From assembly GCA_902761625.1 (NCBI GenBank), contig CACWLH010000025.1:1-55563 (forward strand): a DNA stretch of 55,563 bases. The letters run 5' to 3'. Source of the DNA: an uncultured Erysipelotrichaceae bacterium. GTDB lineage: Bacteria; Bacillota_I; Bacilli_A; Erysipelotrichales; Erysipelotrichaceae. The translations under genes were made by a program, and so were the position numbers. The number at the start of each line of letters is the position of its first letter. Position 1 is the stretch's first letter. Below the pieces are notes generated by a model that was not told the origin of the DNA, made no database searches, and was given only the letters and a program-made list of their open reading frames with translations. This document shows, piece after piece, positions 19,708-27,790 of the stretch.

Positions 19708-20356
19708 GAAGCAGTTTACCGAATTCATGCTCAGCTGCAATGCTCTGAAATTCGGTGATTTCACTCTGAAATCAGGCAGAAGAAGCCCGTTCTTCATGAA
19801 TGCAGGCGCCTATGTTGAAGGCGGCCAGCTCCATGACATCGCATGCTATTACGCAAAGGCGATCAATGACAACTTCGGTCTGGACTTCGATGTCCTCTTC
19901 GGCCCGGCTTACAAGGGCATTCCGCTGGCAGTCGCAACCGCGATGGCAATCCATGAGCTCTATGGCAAGGAAGTGCGCTACTGCTCCAACCGCAAAGAGG
20001 TCAAGGATCACGGCGACACAGGCATCCTGCTTGGCTCCAAGCTCAAGGATGGTGACAGAGTGATCATGATTGAGGATGTCACCACCTCCGGCAAGTCCAT
20101 GGAAGAGACTGTACCGATCGTCAAGGCGCAGGCCAACGTTGAAATCAAGGGCCTGATTGTTTCGCTCAACCGCAACGAAAAGGGCAAGGGAAACAAGACC
20201 GCCCTGGCTGAGATTTCCGATCTTTACGGCTTCAAAACAGCGGCGATTGTCTCCATGCCCGAAGTGGTGGAGATTCTCAAAGAGAAGAATGCCCTGAGCG
20301 AAGAGCTGCTTGAAAGAATTGATGCATATTACGCTGAATACGGCGCAACTGAATAA
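19694..20356 (+). CDS. pyrE: Orotate phosphoribosyltransferase
   Basis: 220 residues. It joins orotate to PRPP to give OMP. The PRPP-binding motif VIMIEDVTTSGKS is near residues 120-132. FTLKSGRRSPFFMNAG and FGPAYKGIPLAVATA are earlier family segments. The start at 19694 has AAGGAG ten bases before it and lies 14 bases inside pyrF; an upstream in-frame ATG has no ribosome site. A terminator closes the operon. Confidence 0.95.
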
Positions 20357-20371
20357 TTGAATGAAATGAAG

Positions 20372-20419
20372 AATCCGGAAGGGATCACTGAACAGATCGC
20401 TTCCGGATTTTTTTTTTTT
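20372..20419 (+). terminator. Intrinsic terminator of the pyr operon
   Basis: AATCCGGAAG / CTTCCGGATT stem with inner ATC/GAT pairing, followed by a run of more than ten T. Confidence 0.93.
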
Positions 20420-20424
20420 GCGGT

Positions 20425-22635
20425 TCATGAATTGTATGCGGGGAAGGTCATTCCGATATCGGAAAGTGTTTCATTCTGCCCGATGGAATAGAAGGTGATT
20501 CCGTATTTTGAAATATGCAGTCCATACCGCCCGGCAGTCAGAGGCACTGCAACTTCATTGCCTTCATAGGATTGGGATTCCTGACTCAGGGTAATCCTGA
20601 ATGATTTACTCAGATTTTCCAGAGCGCCGCTCTCATCAGGAGTGATGTACATCGGACTTCCTGCAAACTCAGTTCCGTCTTTGATGTAAGAGGCATCCAT
20701 GATGAGTGTGCCGTTTTCAATATGAGGAATCAATCTCACGTAACGTGTCTGATCTGAATTGTCCGGATAAATACGATATTCCCTGGCTAGCAAAGATTCA
20801 GGCGTCGGAACATGATCGACGGGATAGTCCGGATCACTCATCATATTCACACCGGGATTGACTGCCATACGTATCTTCTCCTGTGTGTCTGTATCAAGGA
20901 AGGTAAGCGACAGCGTGCAGGTGGTAAGCCGGTTGAAGAGTTCTTCCTTCTGTGTTTCATCAATTTCAATGAAACGGCAGGCATTGAGATGGTATTTCTC
21001 ATTTTCGGCCGGTGTGCCGATTGTGCCTGCAGAAGAATAAGTGTCGGAAATATAGACAGCCGGAATCTTCAGATCAGCAAGGATTGCAACAATCGTATGC
21101 GTATCATCTTCCGTCAGCTTATAATGATTATTCAAATAGATCATTTCATCTTTGAGAACATAAATGCCGGGTTTCGGAATTTCAATCAGACTGATCATGT
21201 ATCTGAGCGCCAGAGAGTTTTTTGAGTTTCTGTAAAACGGCATGGTATTCATCCGGCTGACGATGGAGTCCAGCGTCAGTCCGTATGAATGATCCGCCGG
21301 AATGATCAGCTGCTTTTTGATCTTATTGTCCTCATAAAACTCCGCATACCAGGCATCAGACATATTTTCGTTCTGCGTTTCCTTTGAGAAATCCTGCCTC
21401 AAAAGTGTCATGACTTTTGTTCCGCATGTGAGGAACATATCGGGGATGGACTCAAAGCCATCTTTCTGTACAATGATCTCATGATCATTCTGACTGTATT
21501 GAGACAGTTCAGCAAAGAGGGCGGTGAATTCTTCGATCAGAGCAGGATTCTCACAATAATGTACAGCCGGCAGTTCATCCGGTGAATGCACTGCTGCCTC
21601 CATTGTCAGAGTTTCCGCTTCCGGCACAGATGACGGCGTTTCTGCCTCAGGTGTCAGAGTTTCGGTTTCCGGTTTATCCGCTTCCTGTTGTCCGGAGTTT
21701 TCGGGATCACTCAAAAACCCGCAGCCGGTGATCAGACATATGCATAACGCACCAAGCACAGTCCATAATGTCGGTTTCTTCCAGCGGACCAGATTGCGGA
21801 TCCGCTTTTTTGTTTCGGTCTCTTCAAATGAGGCATATACAAGTGCGTGAGAATTCCTGTGATAGGCACATTCAAGAATCGTCTTTGCATAGTGTTTCTG
21901 TTCGTCGGGTTTCATCTTGCTGATCACACCCTCGTCACAGGCCAGCTCGGTATCCGTTGTGAGCAGATGCCATGCGAGCCATACAAACGGATTGAACCAA
22001 TGAACCGCAAGGATCAAATATGCGATCATGCGGATCAATGTGTCATGGCGGGCAATATGCATTTTCTCATGGACGAGAATATCTGCACGTGATTGTTCAT
22101 CAAGATCTGCCGGCAGATAGATCCGCGGATTGAGGATGCCGCTGACAAAAGGAGTGCTGATCATCTTTCCTTCATAAATGCCCGGTTCTGTCTGTCTTGC
22201 ACCGGCAGTCATCTTTCTCACCTGCAGCCATGACCATAACAGATATCCCATCATCAGAATCAGACCCGCAATCCAGATCAATGCGGCAATGAATGTCACA
22301 ATCTGAAGCGGATTCACACTATTACCTGGTGCCGGTGAGAATGTTTCCGATATCACCGGATTGACAGCCTGATCCACACGCTCAAAACCGGAATGGATGA
22401 CAGGTTCCTGCATCATCATGATATTCTGCGGAACCGGTTCGGCATGCGGGATCAGGGAGAAGAATGACTGAATAGAGAAGGGCAGAATCAGTCTGATGCC
22501 GGCGATTGCCCATAATACAGTCATGTATTTTTTAGGCATCCGTCTGAGAATCATCCTGAGCATAAGCACAGCCAGGATGACCCAGGATCCTTTGATGGTG
22601 AGATTCAGTATTTTAATGAATAACTGTTCCATCAT
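20425..22635 (-). CDS. BlaR1-like M56 membrane metalloprotease with unfamiliar C-terminal sensor domain
   Basis: 736 residues. Spans near residues 13-32, 38-60 and 110-135 lead into the M56 zinc peptidase domain, with HEKMH at 189-193 and TDTELACDE at 228-235. A fourth span at about 289-306 ends in LITGC, which resembles a lipobox. The external part (310-736) starts with repeats of the type EAETLTPEAETPSS and is not a penicillin-binding domain: I see no SxxK/SxN/KTG set. The family cleaves its cognate BlaI-type repressor on sensing a ligand. It overlaps the repressor gene by four bases. The signal it senses is unknown. Confidence 0.85.
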   Translation of the reverse strand: MMEQLFIKILNLTIKGSWVILAVLMLRMILRRMPKKYMTVLWAIAGIRLILPFSIQSFFSLIPHAEPVPQNIMMMQEPVIHSGFERVDQAVNPVISETFSPAPGNSVNPLQIVTFIAALIWIAGLILMMGYLLWSWLQVRKMTAGARQTEPGIYEGKMISTPFVSGILNPRIYLPADLDEQSRADILVHEKMHIARHDTLIRMIAYLILAVHWFNPFVWLAWHLLTTDTELACDEGVISKMKPDEQKHYAKTILECAYHRNSHALVYASFEETETKKRIRNLVRWKKPTLWTVLGALCICLITGCGFLSDPENSGQQEADKPETETLTPEAETPSSVPEAETLTMEAAVHSPDELPAVHYCENPALIEEFTALFAELSQYSQNDHEIIVQKDGFESIPDMFLTCGTKVMTLLRQDFSKETQNENMSDAWYAEFYEDNKIKKQLIIPADHSYGLTLDSIVSRMNTMPFYRNSKNSLALRYMISLIEIPKPGIYVLKDEMIYLNNHYKLTEDDTHTIVAILADLKIPAVYISDTYSSAGTIGTPAENEKYHLNACRFIEIDETQKEELFNRLTTCTLSLTFLDTDTQEKIRMAVNPGVNMMSDPDYPVDHVPTPESLLAREYRIYPDNSDQTRYVRLIPHIENGTLIMDASYIKDGTEFAGSPMYITPDESGALENLSKSFRITLSQESQSYEGNEVAVPLTAGRYGLHISKYGITFYSIGQNETLSDIGMTFPAYNS

Positions 22636-22997
22636 GATGATTTCCCCCAGTTCTCAATCATTTTTGAGAGTTCTTCATATTCTTTTTCATCCGGCTTTTC
22701 ACCTCTGACAAACGCTGCCACAAAAGCGGGAAGGGATCCGCTGAATTTGTTTTCAAGCAATTCACGGATTTCAGCTGTCTGTGCTTCTTCTCTTGAAACA
22801 AGCGAAGTGACAATGGAATTCACATTCTGAATGATGCCGCGCTCACTTAAGCGGCGGATCACCGTATAGGTGGTGGCTTTGGACCATCCGAGTTTTTCTC
22901 TGCATAATTTCATCAGTTCAGTGCTGTTGATGGGCTCATTGTCCCAGAGAATTTCACAGAAACGAAATTCACTGTCATGTATTTTACGATTGACCAT
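22632..22997 (-). CDS. BlaI/MecI family transcriptional repressor
   Basis: 121 residues. The N-terminal winged helix carries EFRFCEILWDNEPINSTELM and GWSKATTYTVIRRLSERGII (recognition helix). The C-terminal dimerisation part has the LLENKFSGSLPAFVAAF segment near the point where BlaR1-type proteases cut. GAGG precedes the start. It is followed by and overlaps its M56 partner. Two inverted repeats lie just upstream, which suggests autorepression. No beta-lactamase or PBP gene is nearby, so the system probably answers another cell-wall or membrane cue. Confidence 0.92.
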   Translation of the reverse strand: MVNRKIHDSEFRFCEILWDNEPINSTELMKLCREKLGWSKATTYTVIRRLSERGIIQNVNSIVTSLVSREEAQTAEIRELLENKFSGSLPAFVAAFVRGEKPDEKEYEELSKMIENWGKSS

Positions 22998-23008
22998 AAT
23001 ATCCTCTT

Positions 23009-23057
23009 GGTTTACTCGTGTAAACCTCTATCCAATTTCAGTTTAACCGTGTAAACC
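23009..23057 (-). promoter_or_regulatory. Paired operators of the BlaI-like repressor
   Basis: Box 1 is GGTTTAC-TCGT-GTAAACC (23009-23026), a perfect 7-base inverted repeat. Box 2 (23040-23057) is AGTTTAA-CCGT-GTAAACC, with a degenerate left half. They start 31 bases apart, about three helical turns. Box 2 contains TTTACA on the minus strand, which could be the -35. Confidence 0.7.
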
Positions 23058-23111
23058 GATCGTTTCAAGATCAAACCTGAAAAAATGATATCTTAATAAT
23101 TTCAAATATAT

Positions 23112-23171
23112 TTCGGTACCGAATGTATTGACCTGCATTCAATAATGTTTTACATTATGTTCGGTACCAAA
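23112..23171 (+). promoter_or_regulatory. marR-type gene promoter flanked by two palindromic operators
   Basis: TTGACC (23128-23133), 17 bases, then TACATT (23151-23156). A perfect palindrome TTCGGTACCGAA (23112-23123) lies upstream of the -35, and TTCGGTACCAAA (23160-23171) covers the start-site region, 48 bases downstream. The layout indicates autorepression by the downstream MarR-type protein. Confidence 0.7.
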
Positions 23172-23188
23172 CTAATAAAGGAGGAAAT

Positions 23189-23719
23189 ATGGAAAAGAAT
23201 ATTGATATCGAACTGTTTGAAAAATTCAGAAGAGTCAGCCGCGCAATGAAGTGGATGCGTCATGAACATAAAGGACCGATGGCAGACAGAGGTCCGTGTC
23301 ATCCGCCCATGCATCACATGCCGCCGGAAGGTGAGATGCCAGAGGCGCATATGCGGCCTGAAAGACCCCGTCATCCGCGCCGACTGCCGCGTGAGAGAAT
23401 TCTGACCATCCTCAATGAACGCGCAGAAGGCATCCGCCAGAGAGAACTCGCCGAAGCGATGATGATCAATCCGTCAAGCATTTCGGAAGCGATCGACAAG
23501 CTGGAAGCGGACCGCTACATCGAGAGAAACGTTGATCCGAGCGACCGCAGGGCAACCCTGATCACCCTGACGGAAAAGGGAAAGGCAAGAGCCTATGAGG
23601 TTGAGGATGAGCGTGCCGAGGCATTCGGACGTTTCTTCCGCAATCTTGATGAGGAAGAAAAGGCGGTTCTTTCAAAACTGCTCGACAAGATCCTCTCTGA
23701 CGAAACATTTTCCGGATAG
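23189..23719 (+). CDS. MarR family regulator with His/Met/Pro-rich insert
   Basis: 176 residues with AAAGGAGG upstream. The winged-helix part has RERILTILNERAEGIRQRELAEAMMINPSSISEAIDKLEADRYIERNVDPSDRRATLITLTEKG, with the MarR wing DPSDRRA. Between the first helix and this domain, about residues 24-66, is an insert dense in His, Met, Pro and one Cys (for example HPPMHHMPPEG), unlike ordinary MarR proteins and suggestive of metal binding. The C-terminal helix (LDEEEKAVLSKLLDKI) is the usual dimer helix. It is transcribed away from the BlaI-like gene and has its own terminator; its targets other than itself are unknown. Confidence 0.88.
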   Translation: MEKNIDIELFEKFRRVSRAMKWMRHEHKGPMADRGPCHPPMHHMPPEGEMPEAHMRPERPRHPRRLPRERILTILNERAEGIRQRELAEAMMINPSSISEAIDKLEADRYIERNVDPSDRRATLITLTEKGKARAYEVEDERAEAFGRFFRNLDEEEKAVLSKLLDKILSDETFSG

Positions 23720-23730
23720 GGAGCCGGACT

Positions 23731-23760
23731 GTGCAGCCTGATAAGGACTGCACTTTTTTT
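23731..23760 (+). terminator. Intrinsic terminator after the MarR-type gene
   Basis: GTGCAG / CTGCAC stem with inner CCT/AGG pairing around GATA, followed by seven T. Confidence 0.9.
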
Positions 23761-23763
23761 CTG

Positions 23764-23793
23764 TTCTCATGAATGCATGATGAATGCTAGAAT
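23764..23793 (+). promoter_or_regulatory. Promoter of the cyuA-like gene
   Basis: Extended -10 TGCTAGAAT (23785-23793), with TTCTCA 18 bases before the hexamer. The -10 is the same as that of the pyr promoter. Confidence 0.5.
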
Positions 23794-23854
23794 GAGTAAA
23801 ACAGCAGTTTCGCACGTATTGAAAATCAATCATTGATATGAGAAGAGGTGTATT

Positions 23855-25141
23855 ATGAACCGCGATTCGCTCGTTTACCGGACCTATTGTCAGATTCTTC
23901 AGCGTGAACTCATCAGCGCGATGGGCTGCACGGAACCGATCGCCCTGGCTTATTGCGCCGCCACCGCCCGCAGTGTTCTCGGAAAACTGCCCGAAAGAAT
24001 CGCCGTTGAAGCCAGCGGCAATATCATCAAGAATGTCAAAAGCGTCGTCGTGCCCAATACCGGGGGCAGACGCGGAATCGCCGCAGCCGCATGCGCCGGT
24101 GTGCTTTACGGAGATGAGCAGGCAGGACTGGAAGTGATTTCCAAAGCTGATCCGGAGCGTAAGGCAAAGCTGGGTGAATATATGGAAAACACACCGGTTG
24201 AAGTCAGGCCGCTTGTTTCCGACTACATCCTCGATATGTGCGTCAAAGTTTACGCGGGTGAGGAAAGTGCGAAAGTCAGGATTGCCAATGAACATACCAA
24301 TATCATCCTGATTGAGCATAACGGTAAAATCATCATGCATAAGGATCCGCAGACCGAAGAGCATCCCGAAGCAGAAGATGTGCCGGATTACAATCTGCTG
24401 ACGGTTAAGGATATTTATGATTTCGCTCTGACATGCGATCTGCAGGATGTCTGTGAAGTATTAAAAAACCAGATTGAAAAGAATACCGCGATTGCGGATG
24501 AGGGGCTGCGCCATGATTACGGCGCCAATATCGGCAAGGTGCTTCTGAAAACAGACAGCAGCGTCAGAACCCGCGCAAGGGCTTATGCGGCCGCCGGATC
24601 GGATGCCCGCATGAACGGATGCGAACTGCCTGTCGTGATCAACTCCGGCTCCGGCAACCAGGGACTCACCGCTTCGCTTCCGGTGATTGTCTATGCCCGT
24701 GAACTCGGTGTCTCTGAAGAAAAACTGTACCGGGCATTATTGATATCGAATCTGATCACCCTTCATCTGAAAACCGGCATCGGCAGACTCTCCGCCTATT
24801 GCGGCGCAGTCAGTGCCGGGGCAGGGGCAGGCAGTGCCATCGCCTGGCTCCATGGCGGGGATGAGAAAGATATCTCTCATACCATCGTCAATGCGCTGGC
24901 AGTCACTTCCGGAATTGTATGCGACGGTGCCAAGTCAAGCTGTGCGGCCAAGATTTCCGCGGCGGTTGACACCGGTATCTTCGGCTATGAGATGTACAGC
25001 AACGGTCAGCAGTTCTACGGCGGCGACGGTCTGGTTGTCAAAGGCGTTGAAAAATCGATTGACCGCTTTGCCCGGCTTGCCCGCATCGGCATGAAGGAAA
25101 CCGACCGTGAGATCATTCTGATGATGACGGAAGAAGAATGA
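23855..25141 (+). CDS. cyuA: UPF0597/CyuA family iron-sulfur L-cysteine desulfidase-like enzyme
   Basis: 428 residues of the serine dehydratase alpha-like UPF0597 family (E. coli YhaM/CyuA). CyuA breaks down L-cysteine to pyruvate, ammonia and sulfide using an oxygen-sensitive 4Fe-4S cluster. MGCTEPIALAYCAA near residue 25 and VCDGAKSSCAAKI near 355 supply the conserved cysteines. NTGGRRGIAAAACAGVL and INSGSGNQGLTASLPV are family segments. AGAGGTG precedes the start. Expected to confer anaerobic cysteine use or detoxification. Cysteine specificity is taken from family knowledge. Confidence 0.82.
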   Translation: MNRDSLVYRTYCQILQRELISAMGCTEPIALAYCAATARSVLGKLPERIAVEASGNIIKNVKSVVVPNTGGRRGIAAAACAGVLYGDEQAGLEVISKADPERKAKLGEYMENTPVEVRPLVSDYILDMCVKVYAGEESAKVRIANEHTNIILIEHNGKIIMHKDPQTEEHPEAEDVPDYNLLTVKDIYDFALTCDLQDVCEVLKNQIEKNTAIADEGLRHDYGANIGKVLLKTDSSVRTRARAYAAAGSDARMNGCELPVVINSGSGNQGLTASLPVIVYARELGVSEEKLYRALLISNLITLHLKTGIGRLSAYCGAVSAGAGAGSAIAWLHGGDEKDISHTIVNALAVTSGIVCDGAKSSCAAKISAAVDTGIFGYEMYSNGQQFYGGDGLVVKGVEKSIDRFARLARIGMKETDREIILMMTEEE

Positions 25142-25378
25142 GCTGAAACGGCTGAGGTGTTTTATTTTAAGCGGCTATGCGGACAAGCATCATATCGCAT
25201 CCGAAAGCATCGGCACTGTCGATCTCTGAGCGCTTTCAGAACATATCTGAATCATGTATCACAGTTCTCCTCTCTTCTGTATCCATGCAGGGGAAGGGGA
25301 ACTTTATCAATCTCTGGCCATATGGTGCAGATTAAGCGGAAAAAAGCGCAAAAACGGCGGAAATAGCAGACTTTCTCA
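25142..25378 (+). other. Gene-free stretch between the cyuA-like gene and the rpsB promoter
   Basis: No convincing gene, tRNA or terminator is seen. A 69-codon frame from a GTG at 25157 lacks a ribosome-binding site and reads as Arg/His/Ser-rich noise. With the promoter and leader that follow it makes up the 433-base gap before rpsB. Confidence 0.5.
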
Positions 25379-25407
25379 TTGTGCGGCCTGCGCGGTTATG
25401 TTAGTAT
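25379..25407 (+). promoter_or_regulatory. rpsB promoter
   Basis: TTGTGC (25379-25384), exactly 17 bases, then TAGTAT (25402-25407), preceded by TGT (extended -10). Start predicted near 25414. Confidence 0.65.
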
Positions 25408-25413
25408 GTTCAT

Positions 25414-25574
25414 CGGCATCACTTATGCGCTTTTTATGTGCGTGAATGCCTAATACTCACACAGTGGATTCACTGCCCCGTGCACGTGGTTCTAATCGGT
25501 GCCTCAGGCGCTGATGCGCGTGTTAGCGTGTTCGAAGCTGTGGCGGAAAACAACGGAAAGAGAGGTTAATAAAA
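25414..25574 (+). promoter_or_regulatory. Long rpsB 5' leader, possible S2 autoregulatory element
   Basis: About 160 bases of structured leader. CAGTG-GATT-CACTG (25462-25475) is a clear hairpin, and the GC-rich section 25490-25545 can form further stems. Leaders of rpsB commonly carry an S2 repression element; I cannot match this to a named RNA family by eye. Confidence 0.4.
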
Positions 25575-26525
25575 ATGGCTGTTGTTTCAATGAGAAAAAT
25601 GCTCGAAAACGGTGTACACTTCGGTCATCAGACAAGAAAGTGGAATCCGCAGATGAGACCCTACATCTACACTGCTAAGAACGGTGTCTACATCATCAAT
25701 CTGGAAAAGACAAGAGAACAGCTCGAGGCCGCTTATGCTGAACTGAAGAAGATCACAGAAAACGGCGGAAAGGTTCTGTTTGTCGGCACAAAGAAGCAGG
25801 CTCAGGCCACAATCCTTGAAGAAGCACTCCGTTCCGGAAGCTTCTATGTAAACCAGAGATGGCTGGGCGGAACAATGACAAACTTCCGCACAATCCAGAA
25901 GTCCATCAAGAAGCTGCTTGAAATCGAAGAGATGGAAACAAGCGGAACAATCAATGTTTACACAAAGAAGGAACAGGCTCAGATGCTCAAGGAAAAGGAA
26001 AGACTCGAAAACTTCCTCGGCGGCATCAAGGAAATGAAGAAGCTTCCTGACGCAGTATTCGTTGTTGACCCCCTCGAGGAGCACAACGCAGTTGCAGAAG
26101 CAAAGAAGCTCGGCATCCCTGTCTTCGCTCTGATTGACACAAACGCAGACCCGAACACTGTAGATTTCCCGATCCCTTCCAACGACGACGCAGTCCGTTC
26201 CGTCAAGCTGATGGTCAGCCTGATCGCAGACGCTATCGTTGAAGCAAAGGGCGGTGTTCTTGAGAACGCATACCAGGAAGACGAGACAGAAGGCGACATC
26301 ACAATGGAAGATGTCATCATCAATGTCGAACAGCAGGCAGCTGAATACGAGCGCAAGAGAAGACAGAAGTATGAAGAGCGCCGTCAGCAGATGCAGCAGA
26401 GACGCTACAACGGCGAGCGCCGTGTCTTCCGCAGAGACAACAACAACGCACGTCCGGCAAAGACAGAAGAAGCTCCCAAGGCTGACGCTGCTGCCGAAAC
26501 AAAGACAGAGGAGGTAAAGGCATAA
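25575..26525 (+). CDS. rpsB: 30S ribosomal protein S2 with C-terminal extension
   Basis: 316 residues. The core has [27 protein letters not shown] at the start, [14 protein letters not shown] near 95, [31 protein letters not shown] near 160-190 and [13 protein letters not shown]. Usual S2 length is about 230-260. Here a further ~70 residues follow, first Arg/Gln-rich ([17 protein letters not shown]), then acidic Ala/Glu/Lys-rich. AGAGG precedes the start. The stop overlaps the tsf start by one base (TAATG). Confidence 0.96.
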   Translation: MAVVSMRKMLENGVHFGHQTRKWNPQMRPYIYTAKNGVYIINLEKTREQLEAAYAELKKITENGGKVLFVGTKKQAQATILEEALRSGSFYVNQRWLGGTMTNFRTIQKSIKKLLEIEEMETSGTINVYTKKEQAQMLKEKERLENFLGGIKEMKKLPDAVFVVDPLEEHNAVAEAKKLGIPVFALIDTNADPNTVDFPIPSNDDAVRSVKLMVSLIADAIVEAKGGVLENAYQEDETEGDITMEDVIINVEQQAAEYERKRRQKYEERRQQMQQRRYNGERRVFRRDNNNARPAKTEEAPKADAAAETKTEEVKA

Positions 26526-27412
26526 TGGCTGTTACAGCAAAGCAGGTTAAAGAACTGCGTGAACTGACAGGCGCAGGCATGATGGACTGCAAGAAGGCTC
26601 TGACTGAGACTGACGGCGACATCGAAAAGGCAGTTGACTGGCTCCGCCAGAACGGACTTGCCAAGGCTGCCAAGAAGGAAGGCAGAATCGCTGCTGAAGG
26701 TCTTTCCAGAATTCTGATCAACGGCAACAAGGCTGCGATTGTTGAAGTCAACTCCGAGACAGACTTCGTTGCTAAGAACGATCAGTTCCTCGCGCTGCTC
26801 GATGAGACACTCGAAACAATCATCGCTTCCGATGCGAAGACTGTTGAAGAGGCTCTCGCTCTGACATGCAAAGAGGGCACTCTGGCTGATGCATTCACAA
26901 ATGCTGTTGCAACAATCGGCGAAAAGATCACTCTGAGAAGATTCGAAGTGATCGAAAAGGCTGATGATGAAATTTTCGGCTCCTATACACACCAGGGCGG
27001 CAGAATCACTGCTGTCACAGTTGTAAAGGGCGGCGATGCGCAGGTTGCCAAGAACATGGCTATGCAGGTCGCTTCCATGAATCCGACATATGTCAGCCGC
27101 AATGACATGCCGCAGGATGTCGTCGCTCACGAGCGCGAGATCCAGGAAAGCATCGTTGCCAATGATGAGAGCCTGGCTAACAAGCCTGAAAAGGTCAAGG
27201 CCGGCATCGTCGAGGGCCGTGTTTCCAAGTCCCTCCAGGATATGTGCCTTGTTGATCAGGAATTCTTCCTTGACACAAATCTCAAGTGCAAGCAGTACCT
27301 CAAGGACAATGGTGCTGAGGTTCTGAAGTTCGTCAAGTACACAGTCGGCGAAGGCATTGAGAAGAAGCAGGACGACTTCGCTGCAGAAGTCGCTGCAATG
27401 GCTCAGAAATAA
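26525..27412 (+). CDS. tsf: Elongation factor Ts
   Basis: 295 residues, normal length. It recycles EF-Tu by exchanging GDP. The N-terminal UBA-like domain has VKELRELTGAGMMDCKKALTETDGDIEKAVDWLR, and the core begins with VEVNSETDFVAKND. The pair rpsB-tsf is conserved in nearly all bacteria. GGAGG sits just upstream inside rpsB. A terminator follows, so pyrH and frr, often in the same cluster, are separated here by about 2.3 kb of minus-strand genes. Confidence 0.97.
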   Translation: MAVTAKQVKELRELTGAGMMDCKKALTETDGDIEKAVDWLRQNGLAKAAKKEGRIAAEGLSRILINGNKAAIVEVNSETDFVAKNDQFLALLDETLETIIASDAKTVEEALALTCKEGTLADAFTNAVATIGEKITLRRFEVIEKADDEIFGSYTHQGGRITAVTVVKGGDAQVAKNMAMQVASMNPTYVSRNDMPQDVVAHEREIQESIVANDESLANKPEKVKAGIVEGRVSKSLQDMCLVDQEFFLDTNLKCKQYLKDNGAEVLKFVKYTVGEGIEKKQDDFAAEVAAMAQK

Positions 27413-27433
27413 GAAACAGTTTACTGACCTGAG

Positions 27434-27463
27434 AAGACATCCGTGAATGTGGGTGTCTTTTTT
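27434..27463 (+). terminator. Intrinsic terminator after tsf
   Basis: Nine-pair stem AAGACATCC / GGGTGTCTT (one G-U) with an 8-base loop and a T run. Confidence 0.88.
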
Positions 27464-27483
27464 ATTCTGTTCATAACATGCAC

Positions 27484-27515
27484 AAGAGCCGCTGTCGGTA
27501 AAGACAGCGGCTCTT
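27484..27515. terminator. Perfect hairpin between convergent genes
   Basis: Perfect 13-base inverted repeat AAGAGCCGCTGTC / GACAGCGGCTCTT with a 6-base loop. It lies just past the end of the minus-strand gene at 27526. It lacks a proper T-run on either strand, so its role as terminator is uncertain; mRNA end protection is another option. Confidence 0.6.
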
Positions 27516-27525
27516 ATAAAGACTT

Positions 27526-27774
27526 CTATATTTTTTGAAAATGGTAAGGCAAATTGTTCCGGTTGACATCCACATGGAAATTGTAGGCGCCAAGCAGAAG
27601 CCAGAAGGCAAGGGGATAAAGAAAGAGTTCTTTGAAATCATAGACAAACGGTGTTCCGTTCATTAATGAGATCAGAAAGCCGAACAAAGGCCATAAGACC
27701 ATCGAGGCGCCGCTGAGCGACAGCGCATAGCCGACATAGTATTTCCATGTTTTTGTCTGTTTGTCTTTACTCAT
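27526..27774 (-). CDS. Small two-span membrane protein
   Basis: 82 residues starting MSKDKQTKTWKYYVG. The start at 27774 is preferred because it lies 16 bases after the stop of the upstream gene with AAGGAG about 12 bases before it; a longer frame would overlap that gene. Two hydrophobic segments, about residues 12-35 and 45-68, are joined by a short polar loop. No family recognised. It probably forms a two-gene unit with the DUF402 gene. Confidence 0.6.
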   Translation of the reverse strand: MSKDKQTKTWKYYVGYALSLSGASMVLWPLFGFLISLMNGTPFVYDFKELFLYPLAFWLLLGAYNFHVDVNRNNLPYHFQKI

Positions 27775-27790
27775 ATGTTTTCTGTTCTCC

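Noticed and set aside
20425..22997. BlaR1/BlaI pair as a beta-lactam resistance locus
   Set aside because: No beta-lactamase or PBP gene nearby and no penicillin-binding motifs in the outer domain.
25157..25366. 69-codon plus-strand frame after the cyuA-like gene
   Set aside because: GTG start without a ribosome site, biased Arg/His/Ser composition and no family; treated as non-coding.
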